A DNA stretch of 64,000 nucleotides, from positions 186,001-250,000 of the forward strand of contig NZ_ML660166.1 in NCBI RefSeq assembly GCF_007004725.1, read 5' to 3'. This DNA is from Aliikangiella coralliicola. GTDB taxonomy: Bacteria; Pseudomonadota; Gammaproteobacteria; Enterobacterales; Kangiellaceae. The notes below the pieces were generated by a model. It was not told where the DNA came from. It saw nothing but the letters and a program-made list of their open reading frames with translations, and searched no databases. The translations under genes were made by a program, and so were the position numbers. Shown one piece after another: positions 46,120 to 55,535 of this stretch (positions are counted from its first letter, which is position 1; the number at the start of each line of letters is the position of its first letter).

Positions 46120-46770
46120 TTAAATCATATGTAAACTTTTCAATAGCTCTTGATAAACGAAACCTCTCAAAACAACCATATCTTCATCATCTATCTGCTC
46201 AATATTTAATCCATAAGTAAACAAATCATCTGAAACTTCTTTAACATAGGTGACCAAACAATCCATAGTCACCAATCGCTCAATATCTTCAATCAAAAGT
46301 TTCATGGTGACATTGAGCAAGTTATTCTGCAAAGCTATCTTCATATTCGTTTCAATACGACCGCCGGAGCAGCTCATGTTTAACATGCGGCCGGTAAGCG
46401 CCGGAGAGCTATGAGTTTTGTTAATCACGGTAACTGGAATTTCCGTTTCGACTCGAACCTCTTTGCGAACCTCTACAGTTTGAATTTCTTTCGGTATTTC
46501 CAAATGAAGATAGGGATAGGGATGGCCACGCGTCACCAGGACTCTTGTAGTGAAACCAGAGGCTACGTTCTTAGCAACAAAACGTAGCGTCACCAACAAA
46601 CCTTCGCGCACAAAAATCATTTTGTCTGCGCCGCTTTGCGGTGCGGAAACAATGACACTCCCCTTCGGATTGATCCCATAGAATCGCACAGGGTACCGCT
46701 GATCGATATTATCACCAATTTGTAATTGCAAGGCATCACCGACTGCCAGCCCAAGTTCCTCTACTCTCAT
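46120..46770 (-). CDS. PilZ-domain protein with YcgR-like N-terminal domain
   Basis: A 216-residue predicted cyclic-di-GMP effector. Residues 1-95 are a YcgR-N/PilZN-like beta domain (GLAVGDALQLQIGDNIDQRY). The PilZ domain (about 100-210) has both binding motifs, RxxxR as RKEVR near 103 and NxSxxG as NMSCSGG near 130. YcgR of E. coli slows the flagellar motor at high cyclic di-GMP; the same role here is inference, since no flagellar genes are in view. It could receive signals from the three GGDEF/EAL proteins of this window. Confidence 0.88.
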   Translation of the reverse strand: MRVEELGLAVGDALQLQIGDNIDQRYPVRFYGINPKGSVIVSAPQSGADKMIFVREGLLVTLRFVAKNVASGFTTRVLVTRGHPYPYLHLEIPKEIQTVEVRKEVRVETEIPVTVINKTHSSPALTGRMLNMSCSGGRIETNMKIALQNNLLNVTMKLLIEDIERLVTMDCLVTYVKEVSDDLFTYGLNIEQIDDEDMVVLRGFVYQELLKSLHMI

Positions 46771-46859
46771 AAAAGAAGACCAATATTCCTATTGTTGATA
46801 ACGATTACTTAAGTGTAGACTCTTATTAAATAAGAAAACTAATACTTATACAATCATCA

Positions 46860-48233
46860 ATGAAAAAATTAAAATCGACATTATTATGGTTAACGCCCGT
46901 AATTAGCCTGACTTTAGCTTTGATACTACATTATTCAGGGTTTGAACCACCGTTAATTATCGTTGCCAGTACCACATTGTTGTGTGCAGTGTGGTGGATT
47001 TTTGAACCGATTCCTATTCCTGTCACTTCACTGATCCCATTGGCGGTCTTCCCAATGACAGGCGTATTAACCCCTTCTCAAGTGGCCCAGGCCTATGGCC
47101 ATCATTTAATACTGCTGCTACTCGGTGGCTTTATTTTGTCCCAATCAATGGCTTATTCAGGGGCCCATCGTAGAATAGCACTAATTATGGTTAACCTTTT
47201 TGGTGGCGCGTCTCCGAGAAGGCTGGTCATGGGGTTTATGGCCGCTTCAGCACTTCTGAGCATGTGGATTTCTAACACCGCAACCACTTTAATGTTATTG
47301 CCGGTAGCGCTGGCCACCATGGAAAATGTTAAAGACAAGCAGCTGACAACAGTACTATTACTCGGCATAGCCTATGCAGCAAGTGTCGGTGGTATAGGTA
47401 CGCCAATAGGAACACCGCCTAACGCATTGTTTCTTTCGACCTATCAAGAAACAACCGGTCAATCCCTTGGCTTTTTGAGCTGGATGAAATGGGCGCTGCC
47501 ACTGGTAATTATTTTCATCCCACTGATGATGTTATGGATTACACGTAACATCACCACAAAAGAAACAATCGAAATACCGCAAACCGGTAAGTGGACTACG
47601 ATAGAAAAAAGAGTCATGTGGGTATTTGCCGTCACAGCTTTACTTTGGATAACCCGTCAGGAACCTTTTGGCGGTTGGCGCGAACTCACCGGTTTAATCG
47701 GCGCCAATGATGCGAGCGTCGCGATGTTAGCCTGTATCGCATTATTTGTGATTCCCGACGGTAAAGAGGGCCGCTTACTCGACTGGAAAGCAGCCAATGA
47801 GATCCCCTGGGGCGTCTTGTTATTATTCGCCGGTGGTATTTGTATCGCCAAGGCATTTGGTGCGAGCGGATTGAGTGAGCTTATCGGCAACCAACTAGCA
47901 GGCGTCACTGCTCTGCCTATTATCTTGCTAATCGCTGCGGTTGCAATCACGGTTACATTCATGACCGAAATGACGAGTAATACCGCAACAACAGCTTTAT
48001 TGATGCCGATACTAGCCTCGGCAGCGTTAAGCGCGCAAATTAATCCGGCCCTGCTGATGCTCCCCGCCGCAATGAGCGCGAGTTGTGCTTTTATGCTACC
48101 GGTAGCTACTGCGCCAAACGCGATCGTCTATGGTAGTGAGAAAGTGCCGATTCAACAAATGGTGAAGAATGGCTTTGCTTTGAATTTGTTGGGAACGCTG
48201 TTAATCACGGGAGTTTGTTATTTACTCATTTAA
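46860..48233 (+). CDS. SLC13/DASS-family sodium-coupled transporter
   Basis: A 457-residue inner-membrane protein with about eleven hydrophobic helices. The two family signature motifs are both present: SNTATTLMLLPVALA near 140 and SNTATTALLMPIL near 375, the tips of the two re-entrant hairpins that bind sodium and substrate. GGIGTPIGTPPNALF is also typical. DASS proteins import di- or tricarboxylates or sulfate with sodium; this one most resembles the dicarboxylate (succinate, malate) group, but the substrate is not proven by sequence alone. Confidence 0.9.
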   Translation: MKKLKSTLLWLTPVISLTLALILHYSGFEPPLIIVASTTLLCAVWWIFEPIPIPVTSLIPLAVFPMTGVLTPSQVAQAYGHHLILLLLGGFILSQSMAYSGAHRRIALIMVNLFGGASPRRLVMGFMAASALLSMWISNTATTLMLLPVALATMENVKDKQLTTVLLLGIAYAASVGGIGTPIGTPPNALFLSTYQETTGQSLGFLSWMKWALPLVIIFIPLMMLWITRNITTKETIEIPQTGKWTTIEKRVMWVFAVTALLWITRQEPFGGWRELTGLIGANDASVAMLACIALFVIPDGKEGRLLDWKAANEIPWGVLLLFAGGICIAKAFGASGLSELIGNQLAGVTALPIILLIAAVAITVTFMTEMTSNTATTALLMPILASAALSAQINPALLMLPAAMSASCAFMLPVATAPNAIVYGSEKVPIQQMVKNGFALNLLGTLLITGVCYLLI

Positions 48234-48269
48234 CCGACGCGCTCATTCAAAGTAGCGCTTATCAAACGA

Positions 48270-48307
48270 AATAGAGGACCACTAAAATTCATCAGCGGTC
48301 CTCTATT
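48270..48307. terminator. hairpin between the transporter and the hydratase gene
   Basis: An 11-bp perfect stem AATAGAGGACC/GGTCCTCTATT with a 16-nt loop lies between two convergent genes. It is followed by GTAAATG on the plus strand and TTCG on the minus strand, so it is a terminator-like stem without a U-tract. Confidence 0.5.
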
Positions 48308-48346
48308 GTAAATGCCTGTCTTTTAAATCCCTAAACTTTTAAGCCC

Positions 48347-48374
48347 TCATATTTAAGTCCCTATATTTAAGTCC
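48347..48374. repeat. 14-bp tandem duplication
   Basis: TCATATTTAAGTCC is followed by CTATATTTAAGTCC; a more diverged unit (AACTTTTAAGCCC) precedes them. The stretch is the 3' intergenic region of the hydratase gene. Confidence 0.75.
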
Positions 48375-48415
48375 TTTTAATTTTTGGCTATTTTGATTTT
48401 TGCGAGTATTTGTAG

Positions 48416-49180
48416 CTAACGATTAAGAAAAGCGGCAAACGCAGCTTTCGCATCATCTGATTGCAATCGCTCTGCAAATACCAGCGCTTCCTTTTTTATT
48501 AATTCAACGACACTGTCAACCTGATCACCCTTTAGCAATTTTTTACTGGCAACCAGCACTTCGCTGGAACTTTTGGCTAATTTTTGCGCAGTATCCATTG
48601 CCCCGTGCCAGCAACTCTCAGCATCATCAAACACCTGATTGACTAAACCACTAGAAAGCGCTTCGTCCGCGAGTATATTCCTGCCCGTAAGCAACCACTC
48701 GTTCGCTTTCCTGGCACCACAACATTCCGCTAATAAACGACTTGAACCACCCTCGGGTGTTAGCCCCAGTTTAATAAACGGGACTGAAAATTTAACATCT
48801 GCTGCGGCATAAACCAGATCACAGTGTAATAACATCGTCGTGCCGATTCCAACGGCCGCCCCATTAACTACAGCGATAATAGGTTTGGTTAAACTGGCCA
48901 TAGTTAGCAAAAACTGCACAACATTACTTTCCAGATTAAAATCAGTTTCCAGAAAATCTGCTAGATCATTGCCTGCGCTAAAGTGATCACCGGTGCTTCT
49001 GAGTAAAATAACTTTTGTCGCTTTATCCTTTTCAGCAATTTTCAAATTCTCGATTAAAGTACCGTACATCGCGTCGGTGAGAGCATTCATTTTATCGGGA
49101 CGGTTAATGGAAATTTCGTAAACCGGGCCCTCTTTGTAAGCAATGACAGGCTCATTTGACAAAAACTCTGGTTTAATCAT
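48416..49180 (-). CDS. enoyl-CoA hydratase/isomerase family protein
   Basis: A 254-residue crotonase-fold enzyme. The oxyanion-hole segments are DHFSAGNDLADF and VNGAAVGIGTTMLLHCDLVY; the catalytic glutamate lies in GLTPEGGSSRLLAE. The usual second glutamate is not obvious, so isomerase or hydratase activity on an unusual acyl-CoA is possible. It lies 21 bp downstream of the peptidase gene in the same direction and may be cotranscribed. It is separate from the fadIJ operon. Confidence 0.87.
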   Translation of the reverse strand: MIKPEFLSNEPVIAYKEGPVYEISINRPDKMNALTDAMYGTLIENLKIAEKDKATKVILLRSTGDHFSAGNDLADFLETDFNLESNVVQFLLTMASLTKPIIAVVNGAAVGIGTTMLLHCDLVYAAADVKFSVPFIKLGLTPEGGSSRLLAECCGARKANEWLLTGRNILADEALSSGLVNQVFDDAESCWHGAMDTAQKLAKSSSEVLVASKKLLKGDQVDSVVELIKKEALVFAERLQSDDAKAAFAAFLNR

Positions 49181-49201
49181 AAATAAAGTTCCTCGATTCT
49201 A

Positions 49202-50602
49202 TTATCGACTGATTTTCTGTTCGCTGTTTGCAGCCAGATAAGCAAACACAACGTAGGCAGCGACATTTTGTGCCAGGTTTTCCGGCTTAACTTTGTCAAG
49301 AGTATCGTCAGCAGTATGATGCAAGTCAAAATAATCTGTGCCATCTTGACGCAAGCTAAACACCGACATCCCTAACTCATACATCGGAATCAGGTCAGGC
49401 CCCGGTCCTGCTTCGTTATCAACATACTCAATGCCAAGTGGTTTCATTAGCTTTGCCATTTTCTTAACAACTGCGAGATTATCCTCGGCAACTCTAGAAG
49501 CAAACGCATAAATCTTGCCAGCACCAAAATCCGACTCTGCACCAGTAATATGATTCTCAAGATCATCTTTGTGTCGCTTCGCATAAGCTTTAGCACCAAC
49601 AAGCCCCTGCTCTTCATTCGCCCATAAAACTACACGAATAGTCCTTTTAGGGCGCTGTTTACTATCACCAATAATTTTTGCGGCTGCCATCGTAATTGCG
49701 ACACCTGCGCCATCATCAACGGCACCGGTACCCAAATCCCATGAATCAAGATGTCCGCCAATCACGACTTTTTCATTAGTAAATTCGCTGCCAGTCATTT
49801 CACCTATCACATTTTGGGATGTGTATTTAGGCCCCGCATGAGAATTAATCTGTAATTTCATTTTGACCGTTTTTTTACGAGCAAAAATTCGAGTGAGCAA
49901 ATCTGCGTCAGGATTTGACATCGCAGCAGCAGGCACTTTGTTAACGCCTTCCTTATAACGCATCATTCCCGTGTGAGGTAATCGATGGCTGTCTGTACCA
50001 ATCGAACGAATGACAACCGCAACTGCGCCTTTTTTCGCAGCTTCTACCGCGCCGTTACTACGTGCTTTAACCGCAGGTCCATAACCTTTACCGTCTCGAA
50101 ACCGTTCCATTTTACGACTGATAAAAACAATTTTTCCCTTCGCCGAGTCTTTTGGCGACTGGCTCAAATCTTCTATCGATTTAAAATGAACCACTTCGGC
50201 TTCAATTCCCTGTTCAGGCGTCGGCACACTAAACCCCAGCGCAGTAATTTTTATTTCATGCTGATATGGCGAAACAATCGCCGCATATTCCTCTTTACGG
50301 ATCCAGGTATCAAAGGTCACCGGTTCTGTCCAAACCTTGTCAAAACCCAGTGACTTTAATTTCTCAACTCCCCATTTCACCGCTAGCGCATCTTGCGGTG
50401 TTCCAGCCATTCTTGCACCAACTTCAGTGGTTAGAGACTCTAATATATCAAAAGCTAAATGACTATTAAGTGCCTTATCTCTCAATGACGCCACAACTTC
50501 TGTTTCAGACTGCGGTTTTGAAGTCTCGCTTGCGCCTTCCGCGACAACGGCAAAAAAGTTTAATGTAAAAAATATGATGAAAAGGAAACTCGTTTTGTTC
50601 AT
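49202..50602 (-). CDS. exported M28-family zinc peptidase
   Basis: A 466-residue protein with a signal peptide (1-24, SFLFIIFFTLNFFAVVAEGA). A PA-type insert domain covers about 110-250. The M28 catalytic core shows the zinc ligands in order: GGHLDSWDLGTGAVDDGAG (His and bridging Asp), ANEEQGLVGAKAY (catalytic and metal glutamates), ESDFGAGK (Asp) and DLHHTADDT (final His). It resembles carboxypeptidase Q-like aminopeptidases that cut dipeptides or N-terminal residues. A periplasmic or secreted location is expected. Confidence 0.9.
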   Translation of the reverse strand: MNKTSFLFIIFFTLNFFAVVAEGASETSKPQSETEVVASLRDKALNSHLAFDILESLTTEVGARMAGTPQDALAVKWGVEKLKSLGFDKVWTEPVTFDTWIRKEEYAAIVSPYQHEIKITALGFSVPTPEQGIEAEVVHFKSIEDLSQSPKDSAKGKIVFISRKMERFRDGKGYGPAVKARSNGAVEAAKKGAVAVVIRSIGTDSHRLPHTGMMRYKEGVNKVPAAAMSNPDADLLTRIFARKKTVKMKLQINSHAGPKYTSQNVIGEMTGSEFTNEKVVIGGHLDSWDLGTGAVDDGAGVAITMAAAKIIGDSKQRPKRTIRVVLWANEEQGLVGAKAYAKRHKDDLENHITGAESDFGAGKIYAFASRVAEDNLAVVKKMAKLMKPLGIEYVDNEAGPGPDLIPMYELGMSVFSLRQDGTDYFDLHHTADDTLDKVKPENLAQNVAAYVVFAYLAANSEQKISR

Positions 50603-50758
50603 TGTTTAAGCCTATTTTGTTCTTAATAATTTTCTATTAAGCGTTTTCCTGAAGCCGCAAAGCTTATCAAATAAGCCAATAAAGTGTAATATGATTTACA
50701 ACTTAAATAACAATCGCATTAATAATTCACCTTAGAACACAGATAAAGGCTCCGGGTT

Positions 50759-51241
50759 ATGTCAGATTCAATCTATCAGTTCGAAGTAAACGACATTAAA
50801 GGCAATAAAGTATCGCTAGCTGATTTTCGTGGCAAAACATTACTTATCGTGAATACCGCGAGTAAGTGTGGTTTTACGCCTCAATATGAAGGTCTGGAAT
50901 CTCTTTACGAGTCCCATAAGGACAAAGGACTAGTTGTGCTGGGTTTTCCCTGCAATCAATTTGGAAAGCAAGAACCTGGGAGTGATCAAGAAATCGCGAA
51001 TTTTTGCGATTTAACTTTTAAAGTGTCCTTTCCAATGTTTAGTAAGGTTGATGTTAACGGCGATGATAGCGAACCACTTTATGACTATCTAAAAAAGCAG
51101 GCCCCTGGGGTGTTAGGCTCGAAAAGTATCAAATGGAATTTCACCAAATTTCTTGTCAATCAAGAAGGCCAGGTAATTAAACGGTTTGCACCAAAAGATA
51201 AGCCAGAAGATATTGAGAAAGAAGTATTAGCGAACTTATAA
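50759..51241 (+). CDS. glutathione peroxidase family protein
   Basis: A 160-residue thiol peroxidase. The peroxidatic residue is Cys37 in VNTASKCGFTPQYEGLE (cysteine rather than selenocysteine). The second conserved cysteine is in LGFPCNQFGKQEPG (Cys65), and the catalytic tetrad Trp-Asn lies in IKWNFTKFLVN. Cysteine-type bacterial members often use thioredoxin as reductant, which fits trxB nearby. It is 37 bp upstream of slyX in the same direction. Confidence 0.94.
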   Translation: MSDSIYQFEVNDIKGNKVSLADFRGKTLLIVNTASKCGFTPQYEGLESLYESHKDKGLVVLGFPCNQFGKQEPGSDQEIANFCDLTFKVSFPMFSKVDVNGDDSEPLYDYLKKQAPGVLGSKSIKWNFTKFLVNQEGQVIKRFAPKDKPEDIEKEVLANL

Positions 51242-51267
51242 TTGGCTCTATTAAGGCCCGCTAACAA

Positions 51268-51297
51268 TTGACAAAGCTATGAATGACAAAGCCATGA
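51268..51297. repeat. 15-bp tandem duplication covering the slyX start
   Basis: TTGACAAAGCTATGA is followed by ATGACAAAGCCATGA. The duplication produces two in-frame ATG codons for slyX (51279 and 51294), so the first five codons of the longer form derive from it. Confidence 0.8.
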
Positions 51298-51515
51298 CCC
51301 CATTAGAGTCTGCCACTAACCGAATTGAAGAACTTGAAACTAAAATGATGTTTCAGGAAGATCTTATCGAACAACTTAACCAATCGATCATTAGTCAACA
51401 ACAAGACATTCGAAAACTCACCCAGATCATCGAGAGAATGAATACACAGTTAGAAGATCTTCGTCAACCGAATGTCATTGACGCCAGCCTGGAAACGCCT
51501 CCGCCGCATTATTAG
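51279..51515 (+). CDS. slyX: SlyX family protein
   Basis: A 78-residue coiled-coil protein (73 if it begins at ATG 51294). The body IEELETKMMFQEDLIEQLNQ and QLEDLRQPN are typical, and the C-terminus ends PPPHY as in E. coli SlyX. The shorter start aligns better with E. coli SlyX, where the protein begins just before the coiled coil. Neither ATG has a good Shine-Dalgarno, so it may be translated by coupling to the peroxidase gene upstream. SlyX has no established function. Confidence 0.88.
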   Translation: MNDKAMTPLESATNRIEELETKMMFQEDLIEQLNQSIISQQQDIRKLTQIIERMNTQLEDLRQPNVIDASLETPPPHY

Positions 51516-51575
51516 TTCCAATTGATAATGAGTGCTCTGCGCTAAAATAAAATGCAATTTTGACAGACAAAAAAA

Positions 51576-51597
51576 AGCGCCTGAACGGCGCTTTTTC
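51576..51597. terminator. bidirectional terminator between slyX and fabB
   Basis: The stem AGCGCC/GGCGCT with loop TGAAC is preceded by an A-run and followed by TTTTCTC. The genes converge here, so it can act in both directions. Confidence 0.87.
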
Positions 51598-51604
51598 TCA
51601 AATA

Positions 51605-51633
51605 ATTCTAATACAAATATTCCTAATACAAAT
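51605..51633. repeat. 14-15-bp tandem duplication
   Basis: ATTCTAATACAAAT is followed by ATTCCTAATACAAAT, just downstream of fabB. It is another example of the short duplications seen throughout. Confidence 0.8.
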
Positions 51634-51640
51634 TATCCAA

Positions 51641-52855
51641 CTAGCCCTTATATTTTTCAAATACCAAACTTGCGTTAGTACCACCAAACCCAAAACTATT
51701 CGATAACACTCTGTTTAATTGTGCATCTTCACTTTTCTGGACTATCGGTAGGCCATCTGCATCGGGATCCAGTTGATTAATATTGGCCGATCCTGCAATA
51801 AATCCTCGCTCCATCATGATCAAACTGTAAATTGCTTCATGAACGCCAGTTGCGCCTAAAGAGTGCCCTGCTAAGGATTTAGTCGAGCTGATTTTAGGCA
51901 AGTAATCAACAAAAGTTTCTTTAATGGCTGAAAGCTCAGCAGTGTCACCAACAGGTGTGCTGGTTCCATGCGTATTGATGTAATCAATATTTCCGTCTAC
52001 TGTTGCCAGTGCTTGTTGCATACAACGCACTGCACCTTCGCCAGATGGAGCAACCATGTCATAGCCATCAGATGTCGCGCCATACCCAACAACTTCCGCA
52101 TATATCTTCGCACCACGAGCTTTAGCGTGCTCCAACTCTTCCAGAACAAGCGTACCGCCACCTGATGAAATGACAAAACCATCACGCGTTTCATCGTAAG
52201 GCCGGGAAGCCGTTTCAGGTGTGTCATTATACTTCGATGAAAGGGCGCCCATTGCGTCAAACAGTAAAGTTAAACGCCAATCTTCTTCCTCACCACCACC
52301 GGCGAACATGATGTCTTGTTTACCTAACTGGATTTGCTCAAATGCATTACCGATACAGTGCGCACTGGTTGCACAAGCTGAAGTAATTGAGTAGTTGACC
52401 CCTTTTATTTTGTAGGGAGTGGCTAAACAAGCAGACGTTGTGCTGGCCATGGTTTTAGGAACAGCATAAGGGCCAACCCGCTTAACGCCTTTCTCCAGGC
52501 AAATGTTGACAGACTCAACCTGATGTTTTTGCGATCCACCGCCGGATCCCATAATGACACCAGTACGTGGGTTAGAAACCAGATCGTCGGTCAATTTGGC
52601 ATCTTCAATTGCTTGCTTCATGGAAATATAGGCGTATGCCGCAGCATCACCCATAAATCGGAGTACTTTTCGGTCGATATGCTCTTTTACTTCGATATCA
52701 GGGCGACCGGCCACAAGACTACGTAATCCAACTTCTTTATATTTTTCAATAAATCGAATTCCGGAACGGCTTTGTTTAAGAGAATCGGCGACGCTGTCTA
52801 TATCATTACCTAGACAAGATACAATTCCCATTCCGGTGACTACGACTCGTTTCAT
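51641..52855 (-). CDS. fabB: beta-ketoacyl-ACP synthase I
   Basis: A 404-residue condensing enzyme of fatty-acid elongation, needed for unsaturated fatty acids. The catalytic triad is Cys161 ([14 protein letters not shown]), His near 296 ([12 protein letters not shown]) and His near 331 ([13 protein letters not shown]). The start [18 protein letters not shown] is the FabB type. It lies 92 bp downstream of fabA, forming the fabA-fabB pair typical for the anaerobic unsaturated fatty-acid pathway. No FabR-like site was recognised in the gap. Confidence 0.95.
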   Translation of the reverse strand: MKRVVVTGMGIVSCLGNDIDSVADSLKQSRSGIRFIEKYKEVGLRSLVAGRPDIEVKEHIDRKVLRFMGDAAAYAYISMKQAIEDAKLTDDLVSNPRTGVIMGSGGGSQKHQVESVNICLEKGVKRVGPYAVPKTMASTTSACLATPYKIKGVNYSITSACATSAHCIGNAFEQIQLGKQDIMFAGGGEEEDWRLTLLFDAMGALSSKYNDTPETASRPYDETRDGFVISSGGGTLVLEELEHAKARGAKIYAEVVGYGATSDGYDMVAPSGEGAVRCMQQALATVDGNIDYINTHGTSTPVGDTAELSAIKETFVDYLPKISSTKSLAGHSLGATGVHEAIYSLIMMERGFIAGSANINQLDPDADGLPIVQKSEDAQLNRVLSNSFGFGGTNASLVFEKYKG

Positions 52856-52947
52856 TCTACTTCCTCACTCAATATTTAGAAATCAGACTCAGCAATAAGT
52901 CTTATTAATTTTTCTCGTGACAATAAGATACTCCTCAAGTCAGGAGA

Positions 52948-53478
52948 TTAAAAGTCAGATGTTGATTCGAATAATCCGACACGCAAGTTCTTCGCGGTAT
53001 AAATCTCGCGATCATCAACCAGCATTTTTGCGTCAGCAATCACCAACGCCAGGCCTTTTTTAATAACTCTTTTGATATCAACAATATAGGTAACCAACTT
53101 TGCAGTTGGTAAAACCTGACCCACAAATTTGATTTCGCCTGCGCCCAAAGCGCGGCCTTTACCTGGATTGCCCATCCAGGACAGAAAGAATCCACTCAAT
53201 TGCCATAAAGCATCTAAGCCTAAACATCCAGGCATAACGGGATCGGTTTCGAAATGACAGTCAAAGAACCAGAGATCAGGATTGATATCAAGTTCTGCAA
53301 TAATTTGACCTTTACCGTATTCGCCTCCCTCATCACTAATGGAGGTAATTCTGTCCATCATCAGCATGTTGGGGAGAGGTAAACGGGCAATTGGGCGTCC
53401 GTTGGAAGCAGAACCAATCAATTCACCTTTACCACAGGCAATTAACTCTTCGCGGGAAAAAGACTCGGTACGACTCAT
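52948..53478 (-). CDS. fabA: 3-hydroxydecanoyl-ACP dehydratase/isomerase
   Basis: A 176-residue hot-dog enzyme that dehydrates 3-hydroxydecanoyl-ACP and isomerises the product to cis-3, the branch point to unsaturated fatty acids. The active site is His75 ([17 protein letters not shown]) with Asp89 ([12 protein letters not shown]), corresponding to E. coli His70/Asp84. Presence with fabB implies oxygen-independent synthesis of unsaturated lipids. Confidence 0.96.
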   Translation of the reverse strand: MSRTESFSREELIACGKGELIGSASNGRPIARLPLPNMLMMDRITSISDEGGEYGKGQIIAELDINPDLWFFDCHFETDPVMPGCLGLDALWQLSGFFLSWMGNPGKGRALGAGEIKFVGQVLPTAKLVTYIVDIKRVIKKGLALVIADAKMLVDDREIYTAKNLRVGLFESTSDF

Positions 53479-53550
53479 AGAATATAAACCTTATAAATGA
53501 CGGCTAGGTTAAAAAGTTAATCCGGAACAAGACGTTATCTATACTCGTCC

Positions 53551-53573
53551 AGAGATCCTTATTAAGGATCTCT
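53551..53573. promoter_or_regulatory. 23-bp perfect dyad upstream of fabA
   Basis: AGAGATCCTT and AAGGATCTCT pair perfectly around ATT, about 75 bp upstream of the fabA start. No T-run follows on either strand, so it is more likely an operator or mRNA structure than the cysS terminator. The rest of the 354-bp gap 53479-53832 shows only an imperfect repeat of CACTCAA(A)T segments (53581-53612). Confidence 0.5.
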
Positions 53574-53832
53574 GATTGGACACTCAATTGAAAATATCCA
53601 CTCAAATATTGACGACTGTCAAAAGCCGATTTGTTGCCCCAGCTAAAAATCGCGCTATTATCCCTTGTTTACTCGACATAACTGGTATGACCTTAGTGAA
53701 CAAGTGTAAGCTGAATGATTAGCAAACAATAGCCTATTTATCTTTGAGTAGCATTCTGGTCTGTGCTTTCGCGTTTACCTGGCAACTTTTCAACTACGAC
53801 AGGATTAGAGAAAATAAGACCTATTGCCTGTT

Positions 53833-55230
53833 TTATACTCTTCGCCACCCGGTTTTACCGTCTTTGTCCTCTAAGACAATCCCCATCTGCTGTAGCTTGT
53901 CACGAATTTCATCGGCTTTCGCCCAATTTTTTTCAGCCCGTGCTTGATTACGCTCAGCAATCATCGCGTCAATTTCCGAAGTTTCGTCATCAGCTGCAGC
54001 GTCACCAGCCCCTGACTTCAAGAAAGCCTCTGGCGATTGTTGCAGCAATCCAAGAACATCACCTAATTCAATTAATATGGCCGCAAGTTCTCTGGCAGCT
54101 TCCACATTTGATGCTTTAACGCGGTTTATTTCTTTCGCCAGCTCAAATAAAACAGCGAGGGCCTCAGGCGTGTTAAAGTCGTCATCCATTGCCTGTTTGA
54201 ATTTTGTAATGTAAGGATTATCTGCGGAAACCGAGGGTAACTTAGATAAATCAAGATCACGTAGTGCAAGATACAATCTTTCCAGACCAGCATCGGCTGA
54301 CTTTAAATTGTCCTCACTATAATTCAACTGGCTACGATAGTGGCTGGAAACCATAAAATATCGCACAGATTCAGCGCGATACTGAGCAAGCACATCTCGA
54401 ATAGTGAAGAAGTTATTCAATGACTTTGACATTTTTTCTTTGTCAACCTGCACCATACCAGTATGGATCCAGGTGTTAGCAAAACAACAGCCGTTAGCTG
54501 CTTCCGATTGTGCTATTTCATTTTCGTGGTGCGGAAATTGAAGATCAGAGCCGCCACCGTGAATATCAAAATGCTCACCTAAGCATTTTTTTGACATGGC
54601 AGAACATTCAATATGCCAACCTGGTCGACCATCACCCCAGGGCGACTCCCAGCTAGGCTCTCCGGCCTTCGCCATCTTCCACAACACAAAATCCATCGGG
54701 CTTTTTTTATCGCTCGCGACTTCAACCCTTTCTCCAGCTTGAAGTGCCTCAAGATTTTGTTTACTTAACTTGCCATAGTCCGCAAATTTAGAAACATGGT
54801 AATAGATATCGCCATTCGCTCCTTGATAAGCAAAATCTTTCTCAATCAGCAACTCAATGATATCAATAATTTCCTTGATTGATTCGGTAGCTTTCGGCTC
54901 AATATCAGGTTTAATCATGCCAAGAGAGTCAAAATCTTCATGCATGATTTTTTCAAATCGATTGGTTAACTCATTAATGCTTTCGTTATTTTCATTTGCG
55001 CGGGCAATTATTTTGTCATCAATATCAGTGATGTTACGTACAAAAGTTAAATCGAACTGACTATAGCGTAAATAACGAGCAATCACGTCAAATGCGACAA
55101 AAGTTCTTGCATGACCGATATGGCTGTAATCATAAATAGTAATTCCGCAGACGTACATGCGGACTTTACCTGGTTCAATTGGCTTAAACTCCTGCTTGCC
55201 CTGTGAAATACTGTTATAAATTCGCAACAT
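53833..55230 (-). CDS. cysS: cysteinyl-tRNA synthetase
   Basis: A 465-residue class I synthetase. I start at ATG 55230 ([20 protein letters not shown]), the usual N-terminus; 44 further codons upstream lack similarity. The HIGH motif is [17 protein letters not shown], the zinc ligands include the Cys of [10 protein letters not shown] and [14 protein letters not shown] with the following His, and the signature lysine loop is KMSKSLNNF. The C-terminal domain has the anticodon-binding [13 protein letters not shown] block. In E. coli cysS is adjacent to ppiB-lpxH; here the TonB-YfiR-GGDEF operon separates them. Confidence 0.96.
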   Translation of the reverse strand: MLRIYNSISQGKQEFKPIEPGKVRMYVCGITIYDYSHIGHARTFVAFDVIARYLRYSQFDLTFVRNITDIDDKIIARANENNESINELTNRFEKIMHEDFDSLGMIKPDIEPKATESIKEIIDIIELLIEKDFAYQGANGDIYYHVSKFADYGKLSKQNLEALQAGERVEVASDKKSPMDFVLWKMAKAGEPSWESPWGDGRPGWHIECSAMSKKCLGEHFDIHGGGSDLQFPHHENEIAQSEAANGCCFANTWIHTGMVQVDKEKMSKSLNNFFTIRDVLAQYRAESVRYFMVSSHYRSQLNYSEDNLKSADAGLERLYLALRDLDLSKLPSVSADNPYITKFKQAMDDDFNTPEALAVLFELAKEINRVKASNVEAARELAAILIELGDVLGLLQQSPEAFLKSGAGDAAADDETSEIDAMIAERNQARAEKNWAKADEIRDKLQQMGIVLEDKDGKTGWRRV

Positions 55231-55363
55231 CTTTGTCAAAACTCCATCTGTTCTCGTTATGTTTTCGTTATTAGTCGTTGAATTGATGACCAGTGACTTA
55301 GGTTGCAAAGGAACTATTGGGTGATTTTTAGCCAAATGCAATATTACTTTTGGCTCCAGCAAA

Positions 55364-55389
55364 ACTCACACACCATACTCACACACCCT
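55364..55389. repeat. 13-bp tandem duplication
   Basis: ACTCACACACCAT is followed by ACTCACACACCCT, in the 305-bp gap 55231-55535 between the cysS start and the end of the GGDEF-EAL gene. The remainder of that gap holds no recognisable signal. Confidence 0.8.
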
Positions 55390-55535
55390 TGGTTAGTGCT
55401 TCCCCATATCATCCTTTTCAACAAGCCTGGATAAAATCAAAGCCTATTATAATGAGGTTACTTTGCTAAAGCACGTGTAATATTTTTGAGATATAAGGCC
55501 CCGAAATTCCGGCGGTCGAAGAAAAACTTAATACT

